Positions 13,901-23,618 of a stretch of DNA of 64,000 bases are shown in pieces. The stretch is from Liolophura sinensis. Its lineage: Eukaryota > Mollusca > Polyplacophora > Chitonida > Chitonidae. Position numbers and translations under genes: made by a program. The notes under the pieces are model-generated. The model was not told the DNA's origin. It made no database searches and saw only the letters and a program-made list of their open reading frames with translations. Each line of letters starts with the position of its first letter. Position 1 is the stretch's first letter. The stretch is taken from contig NC_088302.1 in NCBI RefSeq assembly GCF_032854445.1, forward strand, positions 4,893,338-4,957,337. Direction: 5' to 3'.

Positions 13901-14326
13901 CTGTGGCATGGGCATTTGTCAAACTCTCCACAGGTTATGTATACATCACATCATTTAAAAACAATCCGTCCATTATTTAGCTGACTTATATGAGGATGTC
14001 CCTCAGACACAAAGCATTACATGTGCCTGTTTCATTATTGCAGGGGAGAATACTGTTTGTCAATTATACCGAGGTGAAAAATGTGAGTACTCCTACAATC
14101 ATTATACTGGGAGGTAAAAATTAATTTCATAAATTTTGCTTTATTTAACTGATGGCGCCGTAAAAATTTTCCATACACTAATCTGGTTCCAGATATATGC
14201 ACATATACATATAGGCCTATGCTTTCTAAAACAAAACAAAGATACCAAAATATCTATGGAAATGATTTTGGCTTCTTTCTTCCCTTGTTACAGGTGGTAG
14301 TGAAGGTAACACAGAAGAACTCCTAA
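1909..14326 (+). CDS. ALDH1A-like: Cytosolic aldehyde dehydrogenase, ALDH1/retinal dehydrogenase type (14 exons, apparent frameshift in exon 13)
   Basis: Coding exons: 1909-1959, 3348-3452, 3760-3900, 4612-4738, 5204-5265, 6586-6714, 9787-9900, 10190-10292, 10722-10906, 11549-11713, 12139-12296, 13333-13407, 14044-14082, 14294-14326. All junctions are GT-AG and keep phase. The protein is ~495 residues, the family's usual size, and starts [11 protein letters not shown] with no mitochondrial presequence. Landmarks are the NAD-fold motif IIPWNYPL (~160), [17 protein letters not shown], the general base Glu in LELGGKSP (~263), the nucleophile in GQCC (second Cys, ~297; spacing 34 as in the family), EEIFGPV, and a C-terminus YTEVKN...QKNS typical of ALDH1. 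It should oxidise aldehydes, possibly retinal, to acids with NAD; the substrate is inferred. One base appears missing near 14063, so the literal reading stops at 14077. Confidence 0.93.
4249..4300 (-). mobile_element. SINE family A tail fragment
   Basis: 'tatttatttatttgatcggtgttttacgtc' matches the SINE 3' end in ALDH intron 3. The sequence after about 4300 no longer aligns with the family, and the rest of the intron to 4611 shows nothing I recognise. Confidence 0.4.
5546..5787 (-). mobile_element. SINE family A, full-length, with target-site duplication
   Basis: Complete reverse-oriented copy in ALDH intron 5: tail 'tttatttgattagcgttttacgcc', core 'acgacggcggccatcattatggtggga', head ending 'ctaacccatagaccacagaggctc'. 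It is bracketed by near-identical 14-bp direct repeats cgataaaga(c/t)tgaa at 5532-5545 and 5788-5801, the signature of retroposition. Confidence 0.8.
6812..7085 (+). mobile_element. tRNA-like SINE remnant
   Basis: The sequence from ~6812 has an A-box-like stretch (gaccgagtggttaacgcgctt) and, ~60 bases on, a B-box (gggttcaatac). The separation resembles a class II tRNA. It is followed by unrelated body sequence. It lies in ALDH intron 6. I call it a SINE head rather than a functional tRNA because the acceptor stem does not pair. Confidence 0.35.
7225..8495 (+). repeat. Dispersed tRNA-headed repeat, copy 1 (interrupted by a TTAA element)
   Basis: Blocks of this stretch match, in reverse complement, 16970-17800. 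They include 'gaattcccttcataataaaaatacgatta' (~7237), a tRNA-like head 'gttggtccagtggtatcatgcaagcc' (~7350), 'gcttaacaaaatgaggtaatg' (~8020), and a long tail with 'gcatttaacggcatac' and 'ttcaaccgcataccgg' to ~8490. The match is broken by the 7380-7939 insertion. Family unknown; no coding potential seen. Confidence 0.65.
7376..7943. mobile_element. TTAA-flanked MITE-like element with inverted termini
   Basis: A 560-bp segment (7380-7939) sits between two TTAA tetranucleotides (7376-7379, 7940-7943). Its ends are imperfect inverted repeats: left AGAGAAAGAAAA with GCTGAAAAGAGCACA ~25 bases in, right reverse complement AGGAGAAGAAAA with ACTGAAAAGAGTGTGCA. It has no ORF. It interrupts the repeat of 7225-8495 exactly where the other copy is continuous. 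TTAA target use and short inverted ends suggest a piggyBac-type non-autonomous element; that assignment is inference. Confidence 0.6.
8500..9566. mobile_element. Foldback (long terminal inverted repeat) element
   Basis: Left arm ~8500-8760 and right arm ~9050-9566 are imperfect reverse complements. Examples: 'gagtcgcctatattcag' (8526-8542) with its complement at ~9521-9537, 'ctgtaaaatcagtcat' (8546) with 9225-9240, and 'gggtgacgtcataattattcaa' (~8739-8760) with 9050-9071. The unpaired centre is about 290 bases. The right arm is split by a SINE at 9253-9513. No ORF is visible, so this is a non-autonomous DNA element or MITE. Confidence 0.75.
9253..9513 (-). mobile_element. SINE family A, full-length, nested in the foldback element
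   Basis: The cleanest copy in the window. Read on the minus strand it has a tRNA-like head (ggcctccgtggctcagtcgg), an A box, a B box (gagttcaagacc), a ~150-bp body with 'cataatgctggccgccgtcgtataag', the tail AAACACCAATCA, and a terminal A-tract (the T run at 9252-9269). A perfect 13-bp target-site duplication, gggatctgaatat, flanks it at 9240-9252 and 9514-9526. Confidence 0.9.
9567..9690 (+). mobile_element. SINE family B fragment
   Basis: Contains 'ccaaaggctggtggtttactcccggcactccggtttcctttacccataa' blocks and the tail 'cttgagaatggcattaaacagcaatca', the same order as the family B copy at 1440-1640 read in reverse. It ends ~100 bases before ALDH exon 7. Confidence 0.5.
13420..13580 (-). mobile_element. 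SINE family A, diverged partial copy
   Basis: It begins 13 bases after ALDH exon 12 with 'atatttatttatttgattgg', continues through recognisable 'gtcggcattatagtggga' and 'gccatccacaggtcgcaggcaggc', and then fades. The head is lost. Confidence 0.5.
14044..14082 (+). pseudogene. ALDH exon 13 with apparent 1-bp deletion
   Basis: Exon 12 ends in phase 2 (GREQ split codon). Continuing in that frame gives GEYCLS, matching the family's GEYGL, then runs into TGA at 14075-14077. The downstream part of the same exon encodes YTEVKN, the expected next motif, only in another reading frame. It splices in phase 0 to exon 14 ([10 protein letters not shown] then TAA). The exon is 39 bases where 40 would preserve the frame. 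The break lies between 14060 and 14066. It could be an assembly or read error, a polymorphism, or a real truncating mutation removing about 16 residues. Everything else in the gene looks intact, so I favour an error or a recent allele. Confidence 0.75.
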
Positions 14327-14865
14327 CAAGGATATCACATTTTTATATTGTCATCCCCACCAAAAGGAACACGAGACAATGACCAATTATGAGTACCCAC
14401 CAAGAAAAGATTTCTGAGATGGCGTACTTCTAAATTGAGTTTTTCTGTCCAGACTGTATACATCAGCTTTTTCAACCAAATTTCGTCTAATATGGGATTA
14501 ATCCGATCTTAATCCCAAGTCTAATTACAAGTGATTGTCAAGAAAATAATTAAATGTAGGTATAAACTGACAACACACGTGTACCATTCTGATTAAAATT
14601 TCTATTTGGAACAAAAAGACAAATATGAAAGTTTGACGCCTCGTTGGATGCTGGTATAGCGGTATTAAAACATAGGACTGTCATAGACGTATCATTTTAA
14701 ACAAACATATGCACTTGTTATGTGTTGGTCATGTCTACGTCTTTGCTTGTCATGTAGATATTTGAACATATATTGACACTGATGTTAGATTCTCGCCTGT
14801 TAAAGACAATGTTTCAGTTTCACATACAGGTATAGGCCTTCCACAACAAACTTGTTAAGAAACGC

Positions 14866-14871
14866 AATAAA
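14866..14871 (+). terminator. Probable ALDH polyadenylation signal
   Basis: AATAAA lies 540 bases after the ALDH stop codon. The interval 14327-14865 is AT-rich with no coding signal and would be the 3' UTR. Confidence 0.5.
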
Positions 14872-15065
14872 GATCTAAGCTAAATGAAAGAAGTTGCCTA
14901 TATATTTACAAATATATACACTTTAGAGCCGAAAATCTATTGTTATCAGGTGAAATAAGTGTTTCCTTCGTTTGCTCAATCAATACGTGTGGATTTCATT
15001 GCATGCTGTTGTATACCCTTGTCGAGAATCTAATAACGGTGCAAATGAACCTCCGTTGGTTGTAT

Positions 15066-15305
15066 GAGGACTCCGTGGTCAATGACCCAGAAGCCTCTAA
15101 CCAATGAGTTCGCTGTTAGCTCAAGTTCAGTTCAAGCTGGCTTCCTCTCTCGTCGTACTTTGCACTATCTCCAGCAACCTGCGGATGGTTGACGGCTTCC
15201 CCTGGCTTAACCCGGTTTCCTGCCACCATAACGCTGGCCGCCGTTGTGTAGGTTAAATATCCTTTAGTACGGCGTAAAATACCAATTAAATAAATAAATA
15301 AATAA
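15066..15305 (+). mobile_element. SINE family A, forward copy
   Basis: Starts with a shortened head 'gaggactccgtggtcaatgaccc', passes through 'gcaacctgcggatgg' and 'ccaccataacgctggccgccg', and ends 'acggcgtaaaataccaattaaataaataaataaa'. It is intergenic, downstream of ALDH. Confidence 0.8.
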
Positions 15306-15428
15306 GTAAAACAGTGAGATGTTGACGCATGCGGTAAAGGTACGAGCCTTTCAATCGCTCCAACACGCGAGGTTTTAGTTTATGCAGCGTTATTAGGGTC
15401 TGCGGTTCACGTGCTTAAGGTCTTACAT

Positions 15429-15580
15429 GAACAATATGGCAAACACTTCTACCAATATGGCAGACACTTCCGCCAATATGGCAAATACTTCCACCAATAT
15501 GGCAAACATTTCCACCAATATGGCAAACACTTACACCAATATGGAAGACAATTCCACCAATATGGCAAACTCATTGCCCT
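15429..15580. repeat. 21-bp minisatellite (about 7 copies)
   Basis: Tandem unit close to 'aatatggcaaacacttccacc'. The period is a multiple of three and lacks stops, which creates two overlapping open frames (reading NMANTST or QYGKHFH repeats). I do not regard these as genes. Confidence 0.8.
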
Positions 15581-15904
15581 CGCTAGCTCTGTCGGTGCCA
15601 CATATGTCGGGAGGTTCGTCAGTTAATTGCAAAAAGCCAGTCTCATTCAAGGCGTTACGCCTGATCATCTGGAGCTGCATGAAGATATTTTAGTCGAAAC
15701 AGTATGATTGGAAACCGCCTTACTCTGAACATCCCTTTTCCGGTTTGCCACGTGGCTTGTACGAGTGTCGGACATGTCATGCGACGCTTATATATAGGCC
15801 CTAAAAACATATGAAGAAGTCGAAACACTTCTTTCTCTATATATACGACCACGTTGCATCGCAAGTATGTTCGGTCTCTTCGTCCAGAATTATATTCTGA
15901 AACA

Positions 15905-15950
15905 TTACTGAGTACGGCGTAAAACACCAATCAAATAAATAAATTATTTA
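15905..15950 (+). mobile_element. SINE family A tail fragment
   Basis: 'tgagtacggcgtaaaacaccaatcaaataaataaa' is the 3' end of the family with no body. Confidence 0.5.
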
Positions 15951-16727
15951 TTTGTCAACAGGCAAACAAAATGGAAAACATACATACGTCCGATGCTATC
16001 GTTCCCCATTTTTCCCAACTATTTTAACAAGCACAATTACAGTCTTGATGCATCAGAAAAAAAATGCCACAAAACCGATTCTGTCTGTAAATAAAAAGAA
16101 AATGAAGACTGGATCAGTATATGAGTTGGTATCTGCAGACATGTGGATCATGGTGATTTACCATCCAAGGAGAGGTCACCGAGGGCATTCTGAGAGAAAG
16201 GACTTCGGCGGAGTTAGTTTTTTTCCTGTTGGCATATTAGGCCTGTAAAGGTACACGCCCGTTCGTCCGTATAAACGACGCGATCACCGCAAAACTCAAA
16301 CCGCTCCAGGCACACATTTCATGCTTGGCATGCAGATTAATACTGGGGTAAAATAGGACTGGGACTTTTTTCCATCAAATTTCTCGTTTCGATGGTACCA
16401 GAATGAAAATAACCAGTTTCAAGGACATGGCCACAATCGAAGTCGTATGTTTTTACGCTGGGATTTAACATTTGGTGTATGTGCTCATATGGTCATAAAG
16501 GCTTGCATTTTAAACTAGGACAGCGTCGATCAGATTTCTGGTTTCCAAAGCAACCGTCTCAAAATAGCAATTGAGTTTCAGACATATAAGGGGCCGATAT
16601 ACTGTTAAATCTTCCGATAGGATTGATATGTGCATCACGCTATCTTAGTTTTATTTATTTTGACCGAGTGGCTTATATAAACCCCACGAAAGGGTGTGCA
16701 CGCATTAAATTGTTATTATCGTTATAG

Positions 16728-16850
16728 AGGATATTTATTTATTTATTTATTTGTTTATTTGATTGTTGTTTAACGCCTAGCGGTCAAATTTATGGATAGA
16801 CTCACCTGGGTAAATCGTGCACCGAACCCTGTCATATTATTAGCCAATTT
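16728..16850 (-). mobile_element. SINE family B tail fragment
   Basis: An (attt)n tract followed by 'tgattgttgtttaacgcc' and then 'ggtcaaatttatggatag', resembling 1440-1500. Confidence 0.4.
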
Positions 16851-16969
16851 TCAAACGTACGAGGTGGGCCTACACGTCTAGACTTGTACTTGCGTAATTT
16901 TGTAGAAGACAAGTTGTCTTCTAGCATTCCAAAAGCCACCCAAATCAAAGACCCCTTTAAACCAGATGG

Positions 16970-17800
16970 GAAATCGTCACCCTGTTGCTCAGGTCGATTG
17001 CCAACCTGCTCACATGCAGTGACAGATCGTCAGTGAAATGACGCCAGGGCTTACGCGGTATGCGGTTGAAGTTGTTAGTGTAACAGGTGTAGCTGATGAA
17101 ATAGGCCAAGCTAAAATATTCGTTGCTAACCATCATCCAACTGCATGCCGTTAAATGCATAAGAAAATATCCTTTTCTGTCTCATGTTAATATTTGAAAC
17201 AAGTTTTGTCTTACGTATTATACAGTGAATATATGACAGTGTCTTTAATTGACATTTATTACAACGCTAAACTGATAAACGGGTGCCCAGAAGTAAATAT
17301 CACTGAGCTTTCATTGGAAGGATACTCTATATAATCTGCATAGATTTACAATAATATATTAAGCTTACCGAGCATGTAGCTTGAAAACATATGAAGAAAT
17401 ATGAAAAGAGGAATTTCTTGTGTTGTTCAAAATAATCCCCCGTTCATTACCTCACTTTGTTACGCACTAAAAAAAAAAAAAACGTACGTAATCATAGGAA
17501 TTGAACTCGTTATCACATAGGCCTACGACGCAACGTTTTCAAGGCACACAAGTTACCACTAGGTCAGTACGAACAACGCGTTAGAGGCCATGAAATATTA
17601 TGGTAAATGTAGAGTTCCTCTGAACCTCCAAATTATTATTATTATTATTTTTTTCCATATATAAAAATATGATTGCGTGAACCAACACTACTGGCCTACT
17701 TCGTTATAGCATACTACCTCCTAACCAGACACCAAATATATGGAAATAATTTTGGTTCACGTGATCATATTTTATTATGAAGGGAATTCAAGCAAGAATT
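16970..17800 (-). repeat. Dispersed tRNA-headed repeat, copy 2 (inverted relative to copy 1)
   Basis: Reverse complement of 7225-8495 without the 560-bp insertion. On the minus strand it carries a tRNA-like head 'gacctagtggtaacttgtg' (~17563-17545), a B-box-like 'gagttcaattcc' (~17507-17496), a T run, then 'gtaacaaagtgaggtaatg' and the shared tail ending near 16975. Open frames at 16957-17160 are part of this repeat. Confidence 0.65.
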
Positions 17801-18302
17801 ATGCGTTTACATCATCTACATATGAGTAACTTCATTGAAATGTACATAAGCACTTCTCTCACCTGCTGTCACCTACCGGTATAGCCAATCTCATTTCATA
17901 GCACTGAACAACACGTATAAATAATACCAGATAACAAGATGGCTTCCCGCGTGATTCACAAAAAGATTTAGGGGAATCCCCAAATTTGATCGCGGATGAA
18001 AAAAAAGTAGTTCTAATAGACATTTAGGCCGTTAGAGAATCTTAGCTTTCCCATGACCCTTTTTTGGCGTACAAAGACATTATGGTGTATTATTTGTGTT
18101 CTTTGTTGGGTGTTCAAGCGCATGGATTTCTTTCGAATGGTGTGCTGCCAAATTACTGTCCATAACCTACAGTGTAAAACACAAGTGCATAGGGATGAAA
18201 TTCTTCACAACGGACATTACCGAGGTCGTCCGAACAAACCGAATGACACTCGTTCATTTCTACCTCATAGAAAAGCCTTATGTGAAAGAAAGGTACCGGT
18301 TA

Positions 18303-18890
18303 AGTTCCACGTCACCTCGGCCAACCTGGCCAAGTGATGAAAGTTTCTAAAAATAGATCAAGGCAGCCAAAGGACGGGACTTGGTGGCTGAGCGTGAACG
18401 GACAAGTGAGAAATCAGCTTTTTTCATGGTTTAAGGTTACTAAATGTTTAATGGAAGTGTGTGAAAGTGTTGTTTAATGTGACTTGACACTGTATCTGTT
18501 GTTAGATACGCGCGTTATAGCAAAACCTTCGGCAAACTCTTTACTTTTTGTCGGGACCTGTCACGGGTGAAACTGAGAGTCCGCTCAACCACGTCGACAA
18601 ACAAAACAAAAACAAAACGTCGGACTGACAGTCCTGTGGTGCAAGACTGAATCCGACAACATTGTAAATAGACGGTGAGTCAGACAACAAAGAACTGGCC
18701 TGGACGGAACTGTAAGGTGGAGAGTCAGTCCAGAAATAGAGCAGAATAAAAATTTTGCGATTTTATATACTCCCAGCCACGTCGTGTGCACCACGTTGTG
18801 AAGGCTGTCATCATCTGGTACTTCAGAGGAAGTAGGCGGGTTGATCTGCTACACGCTGTAAGCGGCCATCCCACCTAACTTCACGTCAAA
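18303..18890 (+). promoter_or_regulatory. CREB3L upstream region with CCACGTC elements
   Basis: Within 600 bases of the CREB3L start codon lie CCACGTCA (18307-18314), CCACGTCG (18589-18596), CCACGTCG (18777-18784), CCACGTTG (18791-18798) and TTCACGTCA (18880-18888). CCACGTCA is the known core bound by ER-stress bZIP factors, including the CREB3/CrebA group (UPRE-like). A TATA-like ttttatatac lies at ~18761-18770. Together they suggest a stress- or self-regulated promoter. The motifs are seen; the role is inferred. Confidence 0.4.
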
Positions 18891-18899
18891 TTTAGCACG

Positions 18900-21800
18900 A
18901 TGGCAGTTGACATGCCGGCCTCACAGGTGCTGGATATGCTATTTGACCAGAGTGACGGTATACTTCGTGACGAGGAACCCAAAATACAGACCATCAACAT
19001 GGTAATACATTGTTTTTTTTTTTAAATTGTCTTTTTGTGTCATGTTACATAGTGATTAACTACATAGCCATTTAGATTTTACTTTAGTTTCATACAGTAT
19101 CAAATGATTTGAAACGCTTATGTTTAGGTTTAACATTAACAGCACTTTACTTGAAGTATTTTGTCCTCTTGTGATACTTATGTGTATTACGTAGGCTAAT
19201 ATTATTAATTAACTCACAAGTGTGATTGGTTCATAAAAATACACATAGGAAATTATATAGGTTCACAAATAGATGCAATTTCCCCAATAACGTCCTTTAT
19301 AACTGCATTTTTGCTATGATACATATGAGTGTTACAAATGTTTTGATTGGTGACATCATATGCTTGGTTAATGAGGCTAGTTAAAGGCATCTGTGTACTT
19401 TATGCATTGCATGATAGTAGATAGAATAAGTGGGTCATTTAAGTTACTGTGGCTGACTGTAATAGAAATTAGTTTGCCTGTGTATCGAAGGTGTACCTTT
19501 GGGCAGATAGATTCATTCAAGATTAGTTTGTGTTCATATTTTCATTATGCTTGCCTTAGAAAATCTGTTACTGGTAAGTTCATAGGTTTTAGTGCTATGT
19601 GTTCTAATCTAATATAAAATGGCATGTATGCAGTGAATAACTTCTTTAGAAATTGAGTTTATGGCATTTGTTTTTTTGTTTGCTTCTTCAAAGTATAATT
19701 AGCTATATTATCAACAGATAAGCATTTACTTCTATAATTGGGATAGGGGTTTCAGCACCTCATGACAAGACGATTAAGTTTATAGTTTTTGATGCCTTAA
19801 CTTTTAGATGGATTTGGACCTATTCTCACTGGACACGATTGATACCAGTGACCAGTGTCTTGAAACTCCGGTGATGTTCTCCAAGCAGTTGCCCTCTCCT
19901 AACTTCACTGACAGGGAGAGTGTGAATGAGAAGTCGCCCTCTCACAGCGACAGCGGTGTATCGCTGGACTGCCCAACGGATTCTCCATCCGGGTACAGCG
20001 AGGAGCAGTACGGGTCTAGCGGCAGTCCTGGCACTTTCACCGATCCCCTGTCCCAGGGCAGTCCCCTTGGGCTGGATTACTTCAACTTTGATGACACCAC
20101 CTTTGACACTACAGAGAACAACGCCCTGCTGTCAGATACAGAAATACTGAACCAACTTAATGCCAATTTCTCCATTGATCTTGGTAAGTCTTGTATGTTA
20201 ACAGTTTGAGGAGGATTGTCATTATCATGAGGATTTTCCACAACAGGCAGAGTTACTGTTGATTTTGTTTGGGACCTTGTCATGGATAAGGAAATCATCA
20301 TGCTTATTAAAAGAAGATGTCATAGTAAAATTAATGTGGTTGTCAGATGGAGTGGTAACTGTACCATTATATTCAAATAGTCCAGTTATAATATTAAGTC
20401 AAACAACTTACACATATGTATTTTTTGTTGTTGACAGATTTGCCTGGTGAGCCTTTGAACACTGACTTGAGCTTTGACTCAACACTGCCCACTGCTGTTG
20501 TTTCACAGCCGACCACTGTGATCACTTCTACCACCCCCAACACTAAGACTACAACGATCAAGGTGTTGTACCAGGGAAACGGCAAGATCACCACTCTACC
20601 CTTCACCGTCAAAGACATCACAACAAGTACACCGATAATCAACAACACAGCCAAGGTGGGTGCCTTGCCTAGTGTTCAGGATCATTGGGTTGATTGATTG
20701 ATCGATTGTTTTATGACGTGGTGAAGAATATTTTACTTGTACGTAAGCGATCAGGGATTGGAGAAAGCATTCATGAAAGAAGAATGTGCTGAATGGAGGA
20801 GCGTGGAAATCAGTGATACCAAGATGAAAACTGGCCTTCAGGTAATAGTGAACTTGGTGGATGTGATCTTCAAGGAACAAGAACCACTTTAAAGGAGTTA
20901 TGTGATCAGTGCCCGTAGAACTTTCCTTGGGAGAATCACAGTTTCATATGATGTGAATCAGGTTCTTTTGAAGTCAACCTAGCTGAGGTACTGTAAGATC
21001 ACCCAGTAGTATGAAAAGGTGTTTATGATGTGTTTATATAATAACCATCTTGTTTTATTTTGTCAGGTGCCTGAGCTTCAACTGACAGAAGAAGAGAAAG
21101 ATTTGCTGTCAAGAGAAGGCGTGGCTTTGCCTACTGATTTGCCACTGACTAAAGAGGAGGAGAGAGCCCTGAAAAGTGTGAGACGCAAAATCAGAAATAA
21201 GGTGAGCTATTTGAACAGTTGAACGGTAGTAATGTAACCTTGTCTGTTGGATTTTGTGAGGTATGGACATTTAAATGGCATATTAAAATAGAAGTGGGTG
21301 GCATTAAACAACAATCGAACTGATACATTGAGAAAAAGGGTATGGACTTGAGACATATATTCAAGAAGACTACTACATGTATGTTGTTGTAAAGCTGTAG
21401 TATAATGTGCATGTAGTGAGGTCATGGTCTCAATTTCATATTGATGGGGGTTTGTCCATTTAAGCTAAGTCTACATCATTCTCAACTTTCTAAGTGTGGA
21501 TCTAAATATGACACAATTATTCATATCTGTTCTTTTTAATTCTAGTACTGATGTAAAAGGGCATAGGTTTGTGACAGCCATGTCTGATTTTCAGGTTTCT
21601 GCCAAGGAAAGCAGGAAGAGGAAGATTGAGTATGTGGATGGTTTGGAAAAGCGGGTCAAAGTCAGCACACAGGAAAACAGCCAGCTGAAGAAACGGGTAG
21701 AGGTGCTAGAAAAACAGAATGTGTAAGTTTCAACAGTTAATGAACCAGCCCAAATGGCTCACTTGGTAGAGCGCCCGCCTTGGGAGCGGAAGATTCAGGG

Positions 21801-23618
21801 TCAATCCTTGGTTGGGTCACACCTGAGACTTTAAAAGAGGACGTTGTAGCTACATCGCTTGGCGTTCAGCATGAAGGGAAAGTGCAACAATGGGTTGACC
21901 CATATTAGTGTAGTGGCTCAGGTGGGGCGGCTTACTTGCCTTCGGTCAGTTGTTTTACTTGACTTCGGTGAGTCGTCTCAGTGAAGCAGCACTAGATAAA
22001 AGTACAGTGGAAATCCATCCTGCAATAAGGAGGCACATTACACCTACATGCACTCTTAAGGACTGCTTTGTCCTCATGTGAATGAAAAATTGTTAAGTAT
22101 GACCTTAAACCCAAGCACGTGTACACACCAACACTTGATGATACTGCAGAGGACTGATAGAAATAAGTGACAAGGTTGACATTTTGCCAGTTTGGCAACC
22201 CTGAAAAACATGCAGCTTATCTCATGGATTAACATCCATGTTTTTTTTTTGTTAGGGTGGCATTTTATCTGACGATGAGGTGTAAAACAAAGATAACTGC
22301 CATTGTGTACATTTTTGGGGTATCCACAGTAAGTTACCCTGTAATTTGTGAAATAACAATTTATGAACAGCTCATGTGATTGGATCTGAACAGAGAAAAT
22401 AATAATAGTTTTCCTCTTGTCATAGAAAAAAGGATGAGATAAATTGATATAGCCAGTGATTTGATGATGTACTGTTATGTTGACAGATCTCTTATCACCC
22501 AGTTGAAGAAGTTACAAGCCCTTGTCTTAGCTAAGACAACGAAACCTGCCCAGACAACAACCTGCCTCATGGTAAGCTTGATGAACCTTGTCCGGCTTTC
22601 TTCAGATTACTTCTGACAGAGAAATATTTTGTTTCAAACCCAGGAATGACTCGGGTGGGGGGGGGGGGGGAGGGATTTATGGTTTAAGCAATTCTGAGTA
22701 CCAGTAACTTGAATATAAAACTTCTGGTTTTGTACAATCAACATTGTTTGTTTTTCATGCTTATTTCATGACACTTGTGTTTTGTTTTCCAGGTGCTAGT
22801 TTTGTCCTTCATGTTCATCATGCTGCCAAATACCTACAATCCATTTGGGGACCAACCTGGAGGTCAGAGGTCAAAGTTCGGTCATGTGCCACTCCCAGGT
22901 TAGTTGTAAAGTCTTTCAGGCCTTCATCCACATGTTTTTCTTTAACATTCAGAATTTATGTTCATTTTTTAGTTTTATGTACAAGGTAATTCAGATATTC
23001 AGTCATGGAGTCTAGTTTCACAAAGCAACGTTACATGAACATTCTTGTTCTGTGCAGTGACATTATAAAGTATAATGTCAGCCTGTAGTCTTGTATGTAT
23101 ATGAAAGGCTATGTGAAGCTGGATCTCAGTCTGTACACAGATAATCTTTTTAGTTCAACAATCAAATAATTGAATGTAACAAAGCCTGCCTTGTAAACAT
23201 GAAGATGTGATTTTCTTTTTGTACGATAGATTTCTCTATACTGACTGAATAAGCCAATCATTATCAGTCCTTTTAACCGTTGAATTTCTTTTCATTTTCA
23301 GGGAAATCTCGGAGCTTGTTACAAGAGACAAACAAGATGCAGACAACAGACGACCCTTATGGCGTGTCTCGCTGGCCCTTGCCACCATGGGAAGAACCCA
23401 CCCAGACACCCACTGTGACCATCACCGAAGCTGTGGAGAGTGTTCAACCAGATGCAGACACAGCTCCCTCTAGTGAACAGGTAGAGGTTGTTATGTCCAT
23501 CGGGAGGAGAGTACTGGCAAAGACATCCGTATTGGAAAATGAAACAGAGGCCACCTTGGATGTCGGCACGATAGAGAACGCTAATATTCGGCGAGACAAA
23601 GCTCAGTCTGATTTGTAG
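18900..23618 (+). CDS. CREB3L: CREB3-like membrane-tethered bZIP transcription factor (8 exons)
   Basis: Exons: 18900-19001, 19808-20183, 20438-20655, 21067-21201, 21595-21722, 22487-22571, 22793-22898, 23302-23618; all junctions are GT-AG and in phase. The protein is 488 residues. Order: acidic, Ser/Thr-rich activation region (1-232); the ATB motif specific to this family (233-~262, [14 protein letters not shown]); basic region [17 protein letters not shown] (~271-287); leucine zipper to ~335; one hydrophobic segment (~345-360, [15 protein letters not shown]); a lumenal part with an RSLL site (387-390) fitting the S1P RxxL consensus; and a C-terminal tail. In the family the protein sits in the ER, is cut in the Golgi by S1P/S2P, and its N-terminal half activates secretory-pathway genes. 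The start gives a full activation domain; a second in-frame ATG opens exon 2. Paralogue within CREB3/CREB3L1-4/CrebA not resolved. Confidence 0.93.
20690..20745 (-). mobile_element. Possible SINE family A tail remnant in CREB3L intron 3
   Basis: 'gattgattgatcgattgttttatgacgtggtgaagaatattttacttgtacg' resembles the tail 'gattggtgttttacgccgtactcaagaatatttcacttatacg' with many changes. Confidence 0.3.
21750..22135 (+). mobile_element. tRNA-derived SINE, full length, a third family, in CREB3L intron 5
   Basis: The head looks like a tRNA-Pro: 'gcccaaatggctcacttggtagagcgcc' with an A box, loop cttggga, and a B-box-like 'gggtcaatcc'. It continues for ~300 bases of SINE body ('gcgttcagcatgaaggga', 'gggttgaccc', 'agcagcactagataaaa', 'gcaataaggaggcacattac') and ends 'tgaaaaattgttaagtatgacctt'. 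The body and tail distinguish it from a real tRNA gene. I associate this tail type with widespread metazoan SINEs, but that is from memory. Confidence 0.65.

Noticed and set aside
1909-14326. Mitochondrial ALDH2 or ALDH1L as the identity of the dehydrogenase
   Set aside because: There is no N-terminal presequence and no formyltransferase domain upstream; length, GQCC without a third Cys, and the QKNS end fit ALDH1.
15411-15693. NMANTSTN / QYGKHFH repeat peptides
   Set aside because: Short 21-bp minisatellite with no supporting gene structure.
19808-20209. 133-residue frame as a separate gene
   Set aside because: It is exon 2 of CREB3L read past its donor at 20183.
21755-21830. Functional tRNA-Pro gene
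   Set aside because: The T arm and acceptor stem pair poorly and the sequence continues into a ~300-bp SINE body.
18900-23618. XBP1 or ATF6 as the identity of the bZIP gene
   Set aside because: The ATB motif before the basic region, the single membrane segment just after the zipper, and the RSLL site fit the CREB3/OASIS family. XBP1 lacks the ATB motif, and ATF6 has a different basic region and a longer lumenal domain.
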